Shown here one piece after another: positions 1 through 8,373 of a stretch of DNA of 64,000 bases. The translations under genes were made by a program, and so were the position numbers. Within the stretch, counting starts at the first letter, position 1. Each line of letters begins with the position of its first letter. The notes beneath the pieces are model-generated. The model ran no database searches. It worked only from the letters and a program-made list of their open reading frames with translations, and was not told where the DNA came from. The stretch covers positions 49,171 through 113,170 of the forward strand of contig NZ_JBHUEO010000012.1 in assembly GCF_042680885.1 (NCBI RefSeq), read 5' to 3'. The DNA comes from Siminovitchia sediminis (GTDB taxonomy: Bacteria; Bacillota; Bacilli; Bacillales; Bacillaceae_C).

Positions 1-471
1 AGCAACAGCTGTCGGTTCAATGAGTGCCGCGTGTTCTAAAGACATATCTTCCGGAAGCTTAACCACATTTTTTTCATCTACTACTACAAATTCGGCAAAT
101 CCGCCATCCGCGTTCAGACCAACAAATCCAAAGCCTTTATACATATCAACTAATGGGTCTTTATGAGTCCCGCTGATGATTAAAGGATTGATTGTCACTT
201 TATCGCCAGGTTGCAGGTTACTGACTTCAGATCCAACTTCTTCGACAACACCAGAAAATTCATGACCCATTGTCAGAGGTGCTTGTACACCTGTTAACGG
301 ATCGGGGCCATTTGCCGGTATCGTAATCGGTCCTACGCTATACTCATGCAGATCACTTCCGCAAATACCTGCCCAGGCCACTTTCACCTTTACCTGGTTA
401 CTTGAAACTGCCGGAACATCACGTTCTTCTACACGAATGTCTTTTGCTCCATACCATACTGCTGCTCTCAT
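1..471 (-). CDS. bdhA: (R,R)-butanediol dehydrogenase, zinc-dependent MDR family (5' part only)
   Basis: Only the first 157 codons lie in the window; the rest runs off the left edge. The enzyme family interconverts acetoin and 2,3-butanediol with NAD(H). The GroES-like N-terminal half is visible. Cys37 sits in an AGICGSDLHEY motif and His70-Glu71 in MGHEFSGVVEEVG, which are the expected catalytic zinc ligands. An insertion carrying the GTHKDPLVDMYKGFGF stretch is typical of butanediol dehydrogenases of this group. The ATG at 471 follows a GGGGAGG ribosome site by about 8 nt. A second butanediol/acetoin enzyme (SDR type) lies at 5493-6272, which supports the substrate assignment. Other polyol dehydrogenases of the family (sorbitol, threonine) are less likely. 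Confidence 0.85.
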   Translation of the reverse strand, partial: MRAAVWYGAKDIRVEERDVPAVSSNQVKVKVAWAGICGSDLHEYSVGPITIPANGPDPLTGVQAPLTMGHEFSGVVEEVGSEVSNLQPGDKVTINPLIISGTHKDPLVDMYKGFGFVGLNADGGFAEFVVVDEKNVVKLPEDMSLEHAALIEPTAVA

Positions 472-538
472 CTAAGATGCCTCCCCGCTTTTTTTCCGTT
501 TTTTTGTTCCGTTTAATGAATAAATATTTTAAAGATAT

Positions 539-805
539 TTATCGTACTGTCCAACCGGCATCAACTGTTACGATTTGGCCATTGACAAATTGCGAATCAT
601 CGGATGCCAAAAACAAAGCAACATTTGCAATATCCTCAGGAACAACAGAAGCCATTCCATCAAAAATACCGGCAACATTAGCCAATATATCTGATTTCCC
701 ATATTCATCCAATGCTTTTTGAATCATGGCATGGACGTCTTCTTCTTGATACGTCCGTACAGACTGCTTATCCACCAACAGATGCAGTATTACAATAGAT
801 ATCAT
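539..805 (-). pseudogene. Short-chain dehydrogenase/reductase remnant with internal deletion
   Basis: The 88 codons hold two ends of an SDR with the middle missing. Codons about 25-50 match the region before and around the NAG motif (DEYGKSDILANVAGIFDGMA). The text then jumps directly to the C-terminal signature PEDIANVALFLASDDSQFVNGQ...VDAGW. The catalytic Ser-Tyr-x3-Lys segment and the N-terminal TGxxxGIG cofactor loop are both absent, so the product cannot be an active SDR. Its first ~20 residues look unrelated and carry no ribosome site. It was probably a 250-residue reductase related to the neighbouring butanediol/acetoin metabolism. An MhqR-like box lies about 75 nt upstream. Confidence 0.75.
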
Positions 806-878
806 AAAGATTATAGGAACTCACGAGTACTCATAATTTTGTTTTAAAAATCTCCCGGGGATTGGTACATATATCCAA

Positions 879-896
879 TTATTCGAATTCGAGATA
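879..896 (-). promoter_or_regulatory. MhqR-like operator box
   Basis: Read on the minus strand the site is TATCTCGAATTCGAATAA. It matches 15 of 18 positions of the palindromic MhqR box of B. subtilis as I remember it (TATCTCGAATTCGAGATA). It precedes the decayed SDR at 539-805, and no intact gene now lies downstream of it. The match to the consensus is from memory. Confidence 0.5.
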
Positions 897-1048
897 TCCG
901 GATTAATTCAATTTCAATTCACTAAACAGGATGTTTTCAAACAATATGCTTTGTTTACCATAAAATACTAAAATTGAACTTCGTCCGACTAGGTTCGATT
1001 TTGTATATGAATGGTTAGTTATATTTTCCGATACTGTATAAAAATTTT

Positions 1049-2026
1049 TTATTCTTTGATGAATTCCTTTGTGCTCCGCACTGTATCAATAGGGCGAACT
1101 AATTTTTCTATTTCTGCACGTTGGGGCTCCAGGAATGGGGGCAAAGATAATTTTTCTCCAAGCGTTTCATAAGGTTCATCTCCCATAAAGCCAGGACCGT
1201 CTGTAGCAAACTCAAATAATATTTGTGGTGCAACTCTAGCGTATAAGGATTCAAAAAAGTAACGGTCTACATAACCGGATGTTGGGAATCCAAAACTTCC
1301 CATCCGCTCATCCCATTCATCTAATACTGGTCGATCCTCTACACGGAATGCCGTGTGGTGTACCGTACCGTAACCTTGTCGGGCTTGGGGGAGAACCGTA
1401 TTATACTCTACGACGACTGAGGCACCATTTCCCCCCTCACCCACTTCAAATAAATGGAACGATCCTTCTTGAGCTGTTTCTTTAAATAATAGAACTTTTT
1501 CCATCATTTCTTTGAAATAATCAAAGTTTGCTATCCGAATAAAAATCGGTCCTAAACCAGTTATTGCATATTCCAGTGGAATGGGCCCCTTCTGCCAGGG
1601 TGTACCGGATTCCACCCCTTTATTCAATTCATCTGATATCAATTGATATTGTTGATCATCAAAATCAGTGAAAGAGAGAGTTTTCTTGCCAAATTGCTCT
1701 TCGATTCCTGTATGTTTTACTTCCAAACGATCGAAGCGTTTTACCCAATACTCCAACGCTGCATCACTTGGTACCCGGAATGATGTCTTTGAAATCTCAT
1801 TTGTACCGTGTATCCCTTTTGGAATCCCCGGGAAATCAAAGAAAGTCATGTCTGTACCTGCACTGCCTTTATCATCGGCAAAGAATGAATGATATGTTTG
1901 TATATCATCTTGATTAACGGTTTTTTTCACTAAACGTATTCCTAACACATACGTGAAGAAATCATATATCTTTTCAGCACTGCTTGTTATAGCTGTTACA
2001 TGATGTATTCCTTTTAGATGGTTCAT
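1049..2026 (-). CDS. Ring-cleaving dioxygenase, VOC family (MhqO/MhqA-like)
   Basis: A 325-residue two-domain vicinal-oxygen-chelate protein of the type that opens hydroquinone or catechol rings with a mononuclear metal. The metal ligands can be read: His8/His9 in GIHHVTAI of the first domain, His223/His224 in GTVHHTAFRV of the second, and Glu272 in LFEFATDGPGF. Length equals that of the MhqO/MhqA/MhqE group of Bacillus, which detoxifies quinone-like electrophiles. The ATG follows AAGGAGGA by 6 nt. The gene sits 34 nt behind a paralogue and shares the operon of a MarR regulator at 3045-3488, the arrangement expected for MhqR control. The true substrate is unknown. Confidence 0.85.
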   Translation of the reverse strand: MNHLKGIHHVTAITSSAEKIYDFFTYVLGIRLVKKTVNQDDIQTYHSFFADDKGSAGTDMTFFDFPGIPKGIHGTNEISKTSFRVPSDAALEYWVKRFDRLEVKHTGIEEQFGKKTLSFTDFDDQQYQLISDELNKGVESGTPWQKGPIPLEYAITGLGPIFIRIANFDYFKEMMEKVLLFKETAQEGSFHLFEVGEGGNGASVVVEYNTVLPQARQGYGTVHHTAFRVEDRPVLDEWDERMGSFGFPTSGYVDRYFFESLYARVAPQILFEFATDGPGFMGDEPYETLGEKLSLPPFLEPQRAEIEKLVRPIDTVRSTKEFIKE

Positions 2027-2060
2027 GAAATTTCCTCCTTGGAAATGAAATTATTAATTA

Positions 2061-2999
2061 CTACTCGATAGGCTTTAAATTTTCTTCGATCTCAGCTCTG
2101 CGTTCTTCTAAAAATGGAGGTAAATTTAATGTTTCACCAAGTGTTTCAACATCTCCATCTATAGTAAAACCTGGTCCATCGGTTGCAATTTCAAAAAGAA
2201 TGCCGTTTGATTCACGGAAATATAGGCTTTTGAAATAGAAACGATCCACTATACCAGAGGTTTGGAAACCCCTTGCCCGCACTTGCTCTTTCCAAAATGA
2301 GAGTTCCTCTTCATTTTTTACACGAATCGCTAAATGATGAATACTGCCGCGGCCTGGTTTTTCGGAAGGACCATCTAAAGATTTCACGACGATTTCTCCA
2401 AACACTTCTCCCCGAATCGATTGAAAAATCGCTTCGTCATCGGACCGGCTGATCTCTGTATAGCCAAACAGGTCAGTTAGTGTACTTGCCAGTTTATTTA
2501 GCCTTTTTACCGTAATTTCCACAGAGCCCATTCCTTGAATTTGATGTTCGGCCGGGACCTCGGATTTTTCCCAAGCCTGCCAGTGTATGGCTTTTTCACC
2601 GTTTGAAACAAGAAGGACTAAACGAAGGCCTTCGGGATCTTCAAATTTCAAGGCAGGGTGATGAGCATACGTTGTGATCTCACTATGATGCACACCATGG
2701 TTCTCAAATCGTACTTTCCAATATTGCAGACTGTCCTCTGAGGGGACCAGCAATCCGATTCTGGTAATTGCATTTGTACCCCGATAAGTTTTTCCAACGG
2801 GAGGAATTTCAAAAAATGATAGTTCAGTCCCGGGGCTGCCTGTTTTATCTCCGTAAAACAAGTGATACATCGATGGATCATCTTGGTTTACCGTCACTTT
2901 CACACGACGTAAACCAAGCACATGCCGGTAAAAGTAATTATTTTGACTTGCGTTTTTTGTAATCATTGAAATGTGATGATGTCCTGGAATTTTATACAT
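2061..2999 (-). CDS. Ring-cleaving dioxygenase, VOC family (MhqO-like)
   Basis: A 312-residue two-domain extradiol-type dioxygenase, the same length as B. subtilis MhqO. Metal ligands are visible as His7-9 (GHHHISMI), His221/His222 (GSIHHLAIRV) and Glu270 (GILFEIATDGPGF). The product is clearly paralogous to the 325-residue protein encoded just downstream (shared VKKTVNQDD-like, SPGTELSFFEIP-like and C-terminal ATDGPGF...ETLGE...LPPFLE blocks). This points to an old tandem duplication. The start ATG has a GGAGGAAG site 5 nt upstream. It is the second gene of the marR-dioxygenase-dioxygenase operon. It probably protects against quinones rather than feeding a complete aromatic pathway, since no hydroxymuconate enzymes are nearby. 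Confidence 0.87.
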   Translation of the reverse strand: MYKIPGHHHISMITKNASQNNYFYRHVLGLRRVKVTVNQDDPSMYHLFYGDKTGSPGTELSFFEIPPVGKTYRGTNAITRIGLLVPSEDSLQYWKVRFENHGVHHSEITTYAHHPALKFEDPEGLRLVLLVSNGEKAIHWQAWEKSEVPAEHQIQGMGSVEITVKRLNKLASTLTDLFGYTEISRSDDEAIFQSIRGEVFGEIVVKSLDGPSEKPGRGSIHHLAIRVKNEEELSFWKEQVRARGFQTSGIVDRFYFKSLYFRESNGILFEIATDGPGFTIDGDVETLGETLNLPPFLEERRAEIEENLKPIE

Positions 3000-3044
3000 A
3001 GTTCTTCCTCCATTCTCAATTTACTGATTAAGTGACAAAAGATA

Positions 3045-3488
3045 CTAAACCTTATGTTTCAATTCGTTTTCCGTATGCTTTTGTATTTTCGTTATGAGTT
3101 GATATAATGTTTTTTGCTCATTTTCAGTTAAACAATCATTGAAAATGGAGGTTTGAAAGGTAAGTTGGTGTTCAAAGACTGCATTCAATTTCTCTTCCCC
3201 TTTTGAAGTGAGGGTAATCCATTTGGTTTTCCAATCTTGTTTTCTCTCAATATACCCCTCCTGCTCAAGCCGGGTGAGCATACGCGAAATCCCGCCCTCC
3301 GATACCGTTAGTTTAACAGCCAATTCACTTTGGGCGATCGGTTGATCTATGGAAACTTGATTTAATACATCAAACTGTGCCACCGTAATACCAAACGGTT
3401 TTAAATATTGATTGGATAGTAAGTTACTTTGATGAGTAAAACGAGCAATACGCAGCCAAATGAGCGAACCAAGTGTATTTTTTCTCAA
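3045..3488 (-). CDS. mhqR: MarR-family transcriptional regulator, MhqR-like
   Basis: A 147-residue winged-helix protein with the MarR layout: helical dimerisation ends, a recognition helix around SQSELAVKLTVSEGGISRMLTRLEQEGYIERK, and the wing DWKTKWITLTSKGEEKL. It is the first gene of an operon with two MhqO-like dioxygenases, and an MhqR-like palindrome lies upstream at 3551-3568. This makes it the likely repressor of the cluster, induced by electrophilic quinones. The start is a TTG preceded by GGAAGGAGGG at about 12 nt, slightly long; I see no in-frame ATG or GTG nearby. The symbol is by context and family, not by proven orthology. Confidence 0.75.
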   Translation of the reverse strand: MRKNTLGSLIWLRIARFTHQSNLLSNQYLKPFGITVAQFDVLNQVSIDQPIAQSELAVKLTVSEGGISRMLTRLEQEGYIERKQDWKTKWITLTSKGEEKLNAVFEHQLTFQTSIFNDCLTENEQKTLYQLITKIQKHTENELKHKV

Positions 3489-3550
3489 TGAGATTCACTT
3501 CCCTCCTTCCTTCTAACTTTACACCTCAAGTGAGAAGAATACAAGAAATA

Positions 3551-3568
3551 TACTTTGAATTAGAGATA
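3551..3568 (-). promoter_or_regulatory. MhqR-like operator upstream of the marR-dioxygenase operon
   Basis: On the minus strand the site reads TATCTCTAATTCAAAGTA, 14 of 18 positions of the remembered MhqR box. It lies about 63 nt upstream of the regulator's TTG start, a sensible place for autorepression. Confidence 0.45.
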
Positions 3569-3757
3569 TTTGAATTCAGGGGTGTCTTTGATAGGTTTGT
3601 AATCACCCCTGTTATACTAAATTTCTCTATTATCATTACTCATTTGCCTTCATCAGAGTATGTACTTGTCCACCATTTAAATTGCGTTAAATAACCTGTT
3701 CTAAGAAATTTCATTTCCGAGGCAATACTCCTTTGTCCTGCTTCTCGCTGAAAGCAA

Positions 3758-4384
3758 CTATTTATTTTTTATTAACTTGAGCAGAGGAGGAACAACCGCC
3801 GCTGTAATAAATGCAGCAAGGAGTGCTTCAACAAGTCCATTTGTAAAAAACACAGTCAACACTGCTTTAAATATGGCACCCGCACTGCCGGCATTCATCG
3901 CTTGAGCATAGGCGTCCTGAAATATGAAAGAAATGGATCCCATCACTAAAAAAGTATGTAGAAATGTAGAAAGCAATCCAGTTAGAAATAAAGCCGGTTT
4001 TGTAGTCGACTTTTTCTTTGTCATGGCTCTATAAAAAGTTTTAAACATATAGTAGGGAACGAAGCCAATCATAACTCTTGGAACGATAGCAATAAATAGC
4101 GCCCATAAACTTCCGTGGCTTGTGCCTAATACAGGGATCGCGGGTGAAAAAGCAAATGACAGCAATGTGGGAGCAATCGTATTCGTAACAATGCTCGTGA
4201 TTCCAAATACAAATCCCAGAAAAGCACCCTTTTTGGGTCCTAAAATAATTGAAGCTATGATAATGGGAATATGAATAATCGTCGCTTTAATCACACCTAA
4301 ATGTATAAAACCAAACGGTGTAAAAGCACATAATAGGATAATGGATAAAAAAATGGCAGTTAAACTAAAGTCTTTTGTTTTCAC
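3758..4384 (-). CDS. ECF transporter S component (vitamin-type substrate-binding membrane subunit)
   Basis: A hydrophobic protein of 208 residues with about six membrane segments, ending in the basic tail LLKLIKNK. The N-terminal block, with CAFTPFGFIHLGVIKATIIHI followed by GPKKGAFLGFVFGITS, is characteristic of ECF S components, which bind a vitamin and hand it to the shared EcfAA'T module. The closest resemblance I recall is to the pantothenate-type (PanT) group, but the ligand is not shown by the sequence. I chose GTG at 4384 because AAAAGGAGT lies 7 nt upstream. The longer reading to 4495 adds 37 unlikely, non-hydrophobic residues. No ATPase or EcfT gene is adjacent, as usual for group II ECF systems, and no riboswitch was recognised upstream. 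Confidence 0.75.
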   Translation of the reverse strand: MKTKDFSLTAIFLSIILLCAFTPFGFIHLGVIKATIIHIPIIIASIILGPKKGAFLGFVFGITSIVTNTIAPTLLSFAFSPAIPVLGTSHGSLWALFIAIVPRVMIGFVPYYMFKTFYRAMTKKKSTTKPALFLTGLLSTFLHTFLVMGSISFIFQDAYAQAMNAGSAGAIFKAVLTVFFTNGLVEALLAAFITAAVVPPLLKLIKNK

Positions 4385-4663
4385 TTTCTGACTCCTTTTG
4401 AAAAAATACCCTCTTCGCGACTTGCATTCAATGGAGAGCCCTTTACTAGAACATGTTCCACTTTTATAGAGGATTTGTAAAGTTAAACCCTGCATAACAA
4501 GTTTCTCACCACTATTTATTTTATTGGAAGTTGTCGTTTAATCAACATATATTTTTATGGTCGGCGGGAATGAACAACTTTTCGTCTTCATTCGGATTGA
4601 CTGTATAAAATAGATTTCTAAATACAGGCTATGAATACAATCAGGTACATGGGAGGTATCACC

Positions 4664-5003
4664 ATGCCTTACGTGACAGTATTCGGCGGGAAAACTTTTG
4701 AAGTGGAGACGGGGGAAAAAATTAGTATTGGCTTGAGGATAACGGCATAAATATTCTTCATCAATGCGGCGGGAATGCAAAATGCACTACATGCAGAGTG
4801 AAAGTATTGAGTGGTGACTTTATAGAGGTGGTAACAAGAAGAGAAGAAGGTGCCTTTGCAATAAAGGTATTGATCATGAGATTTTATATGAAAATTGCTT
4901 GCGTTTATCTTGTCAAATGCGGGTGAACGGAGACATAACCGTTCGACCAATGATGACAGTGGAAAATACGGGAAAAAAAGCTGGGCCAAGACCTGCTGAC
5001 TAA
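4664..5003 (+). pseudogene. 2Fe-2S ferredoxin (plant/adrenodoxin type), frameshifted
   Basis: A plus-strand ferredoxin of about 110 codons broken by at least two frameshifts. It starts at an ATG with GGGAGG 7 nt upstream (MPYVTVFGGKTFEVETGEK). The first shift comes near 4735. The second frame gives EDNGINILHQCGGNAKCTTC, with three cluster cysteines as C-x5-C-x2-C. A second shift near 4862 leads to NKGIDHEILYENC, then LSCQMRVNGD with the fourth cysteine, and a stop at 5001. All four ligands and the ribosome site survive, so decay is recent. It is the only plus-strand coding remnant in this part of the island. Its former redox partner is not evident; a Rieske oxygenase scar lies at 11.2-11.8 kb. 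Confidence 0.85.
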
Positions 5004-5492
5004 AGTGGAATTAATAGTGCAGAAATCATGGATTGAGAAGCAAACGAAAATGTAACTGCAAGTTTATTCCCGCAGAATTTTCATCAACGCAGCCAATCTC
5101 GTCGACCTGTATTCTTTGGTTTGCCTCAAATATGGATGTAATTAGGGGTTAAAAAACAACTTTTTCTTAATCATTCATGTTGTTGGCAAAAAAAAAGCAT
5201 CCCCTCGTCGTCTGCTTTGTTCATTAGTGCGAAGAACATTATACAGATCTAAAGAGATGCCACATAAGTTTGTGTATGGAAAGCCTTAGTTGATATATAC
5301 TTACTAACTGTAAAAGTGAATCTGCCATCATGATCCACATAAATACGGCTTACTTGTCTATCTTCTGATGCAAGTAATTCCTTGAATCAAGGGTTATAGC
5401 CAGTAGTATATCACATATCCTAAACCATTTTCCGACCATTTATTGATGTTACAACCTAGCAGTCATTACCTTACAAGGTGTTTATTTTAGTC
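5004..5492. other. Non-coding stretch with one short unrecognised coding fragment
   Basis: No gene is supported here. On the minus strand between about 5416 and 5260, after an in-frame stop, an open stretch of ~48 codons reads FKELLASEDRQVSRIYVD and ends at a stop. It has the composition of real protein but no start or ribosome site. I do not recognise the family; it is probably the tail of a decayed gene. Confidence 0.35.
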
Positions 5493-6272
5493 TTATCTGT
5501 AAACCATACCGCCATCGGTAAGGATGGATTGACCGGTAATGTAATTGGAATCCTCAGATGCTAAGAAAGACACCAGATTTGCTACATCTTCCGGAGTCTG
5601 GGATCTGCCTAAAGCAATACCTTCTGAGAATTTCTCAAATGCTTCTCCTTTTTTCGTACCCAAATGTTCCCTGAATTTTTCATCAAGGCGCTCCCACATC
5701 CCGGTTCCTACAATTCCGGGACAATACGCATTTACATTGATTTTATGACGTGCCAATTCTTTTGCTGCAGTTTGGGTTAAACCTTTAACAGCAAATTTTG
5801 ATGCGGCATATGGAGCTAACATTTCAAATCCTTCTTGGCCAGCAATACTGCAAGCATTGATGATTTTACCGCCGGTGCCTTGTTTAATCATTTGTTTTGC
5901 TGCCGCTTGGATTCCATATAAAACCCCTTTTACGTTTATATCCATAACTAGATCTACGGATTTTGGATCCACGTCTGTAATCGGTCCTACTTGTCCCTCA
6001 ACACCAGCATTGTTAATAAATACATCTACGCTGCCAAATGTATCAACAGCCTGTTGTACAAGACCTTGCTGATCTTCAGGTTTCGTTACATCCCCAACAA
6101 AGTAAGTAACTTCAATTCCCTTGTTTTCAAATTCATTTGCTGTTTCTTGAAGCAATGATTCATTCACGTCACTTAATACAATACGAAAGCCATCACTTGC
6201 AAGACGTGAAGCTAACTCTTTTCCAATACCTTGTGCTGAACCAGTAATGACTGCAACTTTTTTATTTGCCAT
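5493..6272 (-). CDS. Acetoin (diacetyl) reductase / meso-2,3-butanediol dehydrogenase, SDR family
   Basis: A complete classical SDR of 259 residues. It has the cofactor loop TGSAQGIG (10-17), Asp35 after the second strand (favouring NAD), NNAG (87-90), and the catalytic Ser142, Tyr155 and Lys159 in APYAASKFAVKGLTQ. The VEGQVGPITDVD loop and the C-terminal ITGQSILTDGGMVYR fit the BudC/acetoin reductase subfamily, which reduces diacetyl to acetoin and acetoin to butanediol. The ATG has GGGAGGAA 5 nt upstream. The gene is alone, but bdhA (1-471) and an SDR remnant in the island point to a C4-diol theme. The stereochemistry cannot be read from sequence. Confidence 0.82.
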   Translation of the reverse strand: MANKKVAVITGSAQGIGKELASRLASDGFRIVLSDVNESLLQETANEFENKGIEVTYFVGDVTKPEDQQGLVQQAVDTFGSVDVFINNAGVEGQVGPITDVDPKSVDLVMDINVKGVLYGIQAAAKQMIKQGTGGKIINACSIAGQEGFEMLAPYAASKFAVKGLTQTAAKELARHKINVNAYCPGIVGTGMWERLDEKFREHLGTKKGEAFEKFSEGIALGRSQTPEDVANLVSFLASEDSNYITGQSILTDGGMVYR

Positions 6273-7007
6273 GCAATTCCTCCCAGGGATTTGTTAATAA
6301 ATTATCTCTAATCAGAGATTCTCTATTTGAATATATTTTAGCAATGACAAGATCATTTTCAAGCAAAACGCTCAGACCTTTTAATTCTGGTATATAGTTC
6401 CCCATTTAATGAAGAAAAAACCAAATAATTGACGAGTGATTGTAATGATTTTCCCATTGCTGAAACTTTTTCCACATCTACTCTCCAAGCTTAATATCTC
6501 TCCCATTTTTTTGTTTATACGTGAATTCAGTCATTTTTATAAGGAACCTTGTCAAATTTCATCCATTGTTTTAAAAAGTGAATAGAGTTTTATGCATGAC
6601 TTAAACTCTCCAAGCAATTTTGGAACTTACCGGAGATATACTCATTAACTCCAAGAGGGAATGGATTTTACGTTCAAGGCACTGCCTGCCCCCTACTACA
6701 CGTAGTAGAGCTGCAAGCCGGAAAGTGCTGTTTTATGAGGAAAATGATTTGTTGGCTGTCGCGGAGTGTGTTTTATGTAGTTACTTCCGGAAATTCTTTT
6801 TAGATCATGCAAAACACCTCCGAAATTGGGTATGTGTTAAGTTTTAACATACCGTTCGAAGGTGTTCCCGTGCCAAGACAGTTATTTTTCATTAAATTGT
6901 TCATGTATGGCCATCCAAATTATGTGTTGACAAGTCATACGTATTCACCATAGGATATGTAACGCATGGAATGCACACATGGACAATGGAACTCATTGGA
7001 TAAGCAG
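6273..7007. other. 735-bp stretch without a supported gene
   Basis: Only short open frames without ribosome sites or family features occur. Two structural items stand out: a perfect 16-nt palindrome CTACTACACGTAGTAG near 6693-6708, and an imperfect inverted repeat at 6814-6865. Nothing else was recognised. Confidence 0.5.
6814..6865. repeat. Imperfect inverted repeat (52 bp)
   Basis: The arms are ACACCTCCGAAATTGGGTATGT and, read in reverse complement, ACACCTTCGAACGGTATGTT, around a short AT-rich centre containing GTTAAGTTTTAAC. It could be a degenerate mobile-element end or a factor-independent terminator for neither flanking gene. No transposase text is attached. Confidence 0.4.
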
Positions 7008-8363
7008 TCATGAATTTACTTTACTTTTTACCGCACTTAATTTCTCGGTCAGATCTTTAACTCCATTTAAATTCTCAAGGTTTCGAACATATTCAACTAT
7101 TTGCATTCTGTCCTTTTTATCAAGATAAGGAGCGGAACAGTCATGGAACTTATCTACAAGTTCATGCCAGGTTAAAGGATCCTCAGGATCACCCTTTATT
7201 ACATGTACTTCCCTCTTGTAACTTTCACCATTTTTCATTTTGACTGTTACGCTGCAAGGTCTTTTCTCCGGAAAGAGCCTTTCAAATTTTTCCGATGAAA
7301 CCATTTGGACTTTTTGTGCCAGTTCAAGAATATCGTGATTATGGATATATTGTGCAGAGATTTGGCTCGGTTCCAATTTCCCGTAACACAGCGCAGCTGC
7401 CACAGTATAAGGAATACTGTATTGGGCCGCTTCTGATGTTTCCGGTGATTGGTGATTAAGGGTCAATGCTTTACTGAAGGTTTCAATAATCACTTCATCT
7501 ATATCTTCTACTCTGGGTTTGTAAGTTCTTTTTATTTCAATGGCTGCCGTGATTGGCGAGTGTGACCATTTACAAGATGGAAATCTCTTAAAGTAAATAT
7601 GTTCAATTTCAAATATTTTACCCAGACTTTGAAAAGCATCTTTTACATTCTGTCCATACAGATGTTGATCCATTAATATATTATTTGGACCGGTGAACCC
7701 TGACCTGGCCATCATTGTTCCAAAAAGACCGGTTACAGCCCCCCATCCAACCGACTCTTTCGTCATTGCGCCTGCTTCAATGGATTTACCGCACTGAGCT
7801 GTAGGCCCATATACTTCACCTATTGTTAAGGCATTTTTCAACTTCTCTCCGGTTAGCCTCAGCATCTTTGCTGCTCCGGCAGCCGAACCAAAAGTTCCCC
7901 ATCCTCCCGAACCATAAAATAACTTTCCATGATTGGAGTTCATGACAATTCCACACCTGATACCTACTTCATATCCAACTACTAAAGCTGTTAATAAATC
8001 TTTTCCAGTAGAACTTTCAACCATTTCTCCGCATGCTAATATTGGAGGTATAACCATTACTGCAGGATGCCCGACAGCTTCCCGATGACCATCATCTATA
8101 TCCAGACAGCTGCCCAAAGTCCCATTGATGAAGGTGGCTGCCAGCGGGGAGGCTTTAGTATCAGCCCCAATGACCGTACAATTCTGCTCACCTCCCAGCC
8201 ACTCTTTAGATTGTTCTGCAATGGAGGCTGCCTGACTTTGATAACCGGCATAAGCAGCCCCAATAAAATCCAACAGGCATCTTTTCGCCATATCAATGGC
8301 GTCAACCGGTATATCATGATAATTGGTCCTTTCAATAAAAGACATGACTTTATTAATCAACAC
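7008..8363 (-). CDS. MmgE/PrpD family protein (2-methylcitrate dehydratase-like)
   Basis: About 451 residues covering the whole MmgE/PrpD fold. The family includes 2-methylcitrate dehydratase, cis-aconitate decarboxylase and several uncharacterised lyases and isomerases. Typical text is present: AKRCLLDFIGAAYAG near the N-terminus, FINGTLGSCLDIDDGHREAVGHPAVMVIPPILACGE, and FKRFPSCKWSHSPITA. I favour GTG at 8363, because the ribosome site GAGGGGGA then spans the stop codon of the upstream EamA gene (8374) and the family domain starts right there. A longer reading from ATG 8402 overlaps EamA by 29 nt and lacks a good site. It is the last gene of BCCT-EamA-MmgE/PrpD and no prpB or prpC genes are near, so a role in propionate catabolism is doubtful. 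The substrate is unknown. Confidence 0.82.
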   Translation of the reverse strand: MLINKVMSFIERTNYHDIPVDAIDMAKRCLLDFIGAAYAGYQSQAASIAEQSKEWLGGEQNCTVIGADTKASPLAATFINGTLGSCLDIDDGHREAVGHPAVMVIPPILACGEMVESSTGKDLLTALVVGYEVGIRCGIVMNSNHGKLFYGSGGWGTFGSAAGAAKMLRLTGEKLKNALTIGEVYGPTAQCGKSIEAGAMTKESVGWGAVTGLFGTMMARSGFTGPNNILMDQHLYGQNVKDAFQSLGKIFEIEHIYFKRFPSCKWSHSPITAAIEIKRTYKPRVEDIDEVIIETFSKALTLNHQSPETSEAAQYSIPYTVAAALCYGKLEPSQISAQYIHNHDILELAQKVQMVSSEKFERLFPEKRPCSVTVKMKNGESYKREVHVIKGDPEDPLTWHELVDKFHDCSAPYLDKKDRMQIVEYVRNLENLNGVKDLTEKLSAVKSKVNS

Positions 8364-8373
8364 ACTGTCCCCC

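Noticed and set aside
4385..4560. Possible preQ1- or other vitamin riboswitch before the ECF S component
   Set aside because: A TTCTAG-type string and an A-rich run are present but not in the required order or spacing; no known aptamer could be drawn.
5260..5416. Serine recombinase or transposase tail
   Set aside because: The ~48-codon fragment (RQVSRIYVD region) reads like protein, but I could not tie it to any recombinase family, so it is listed only as unrecognised.
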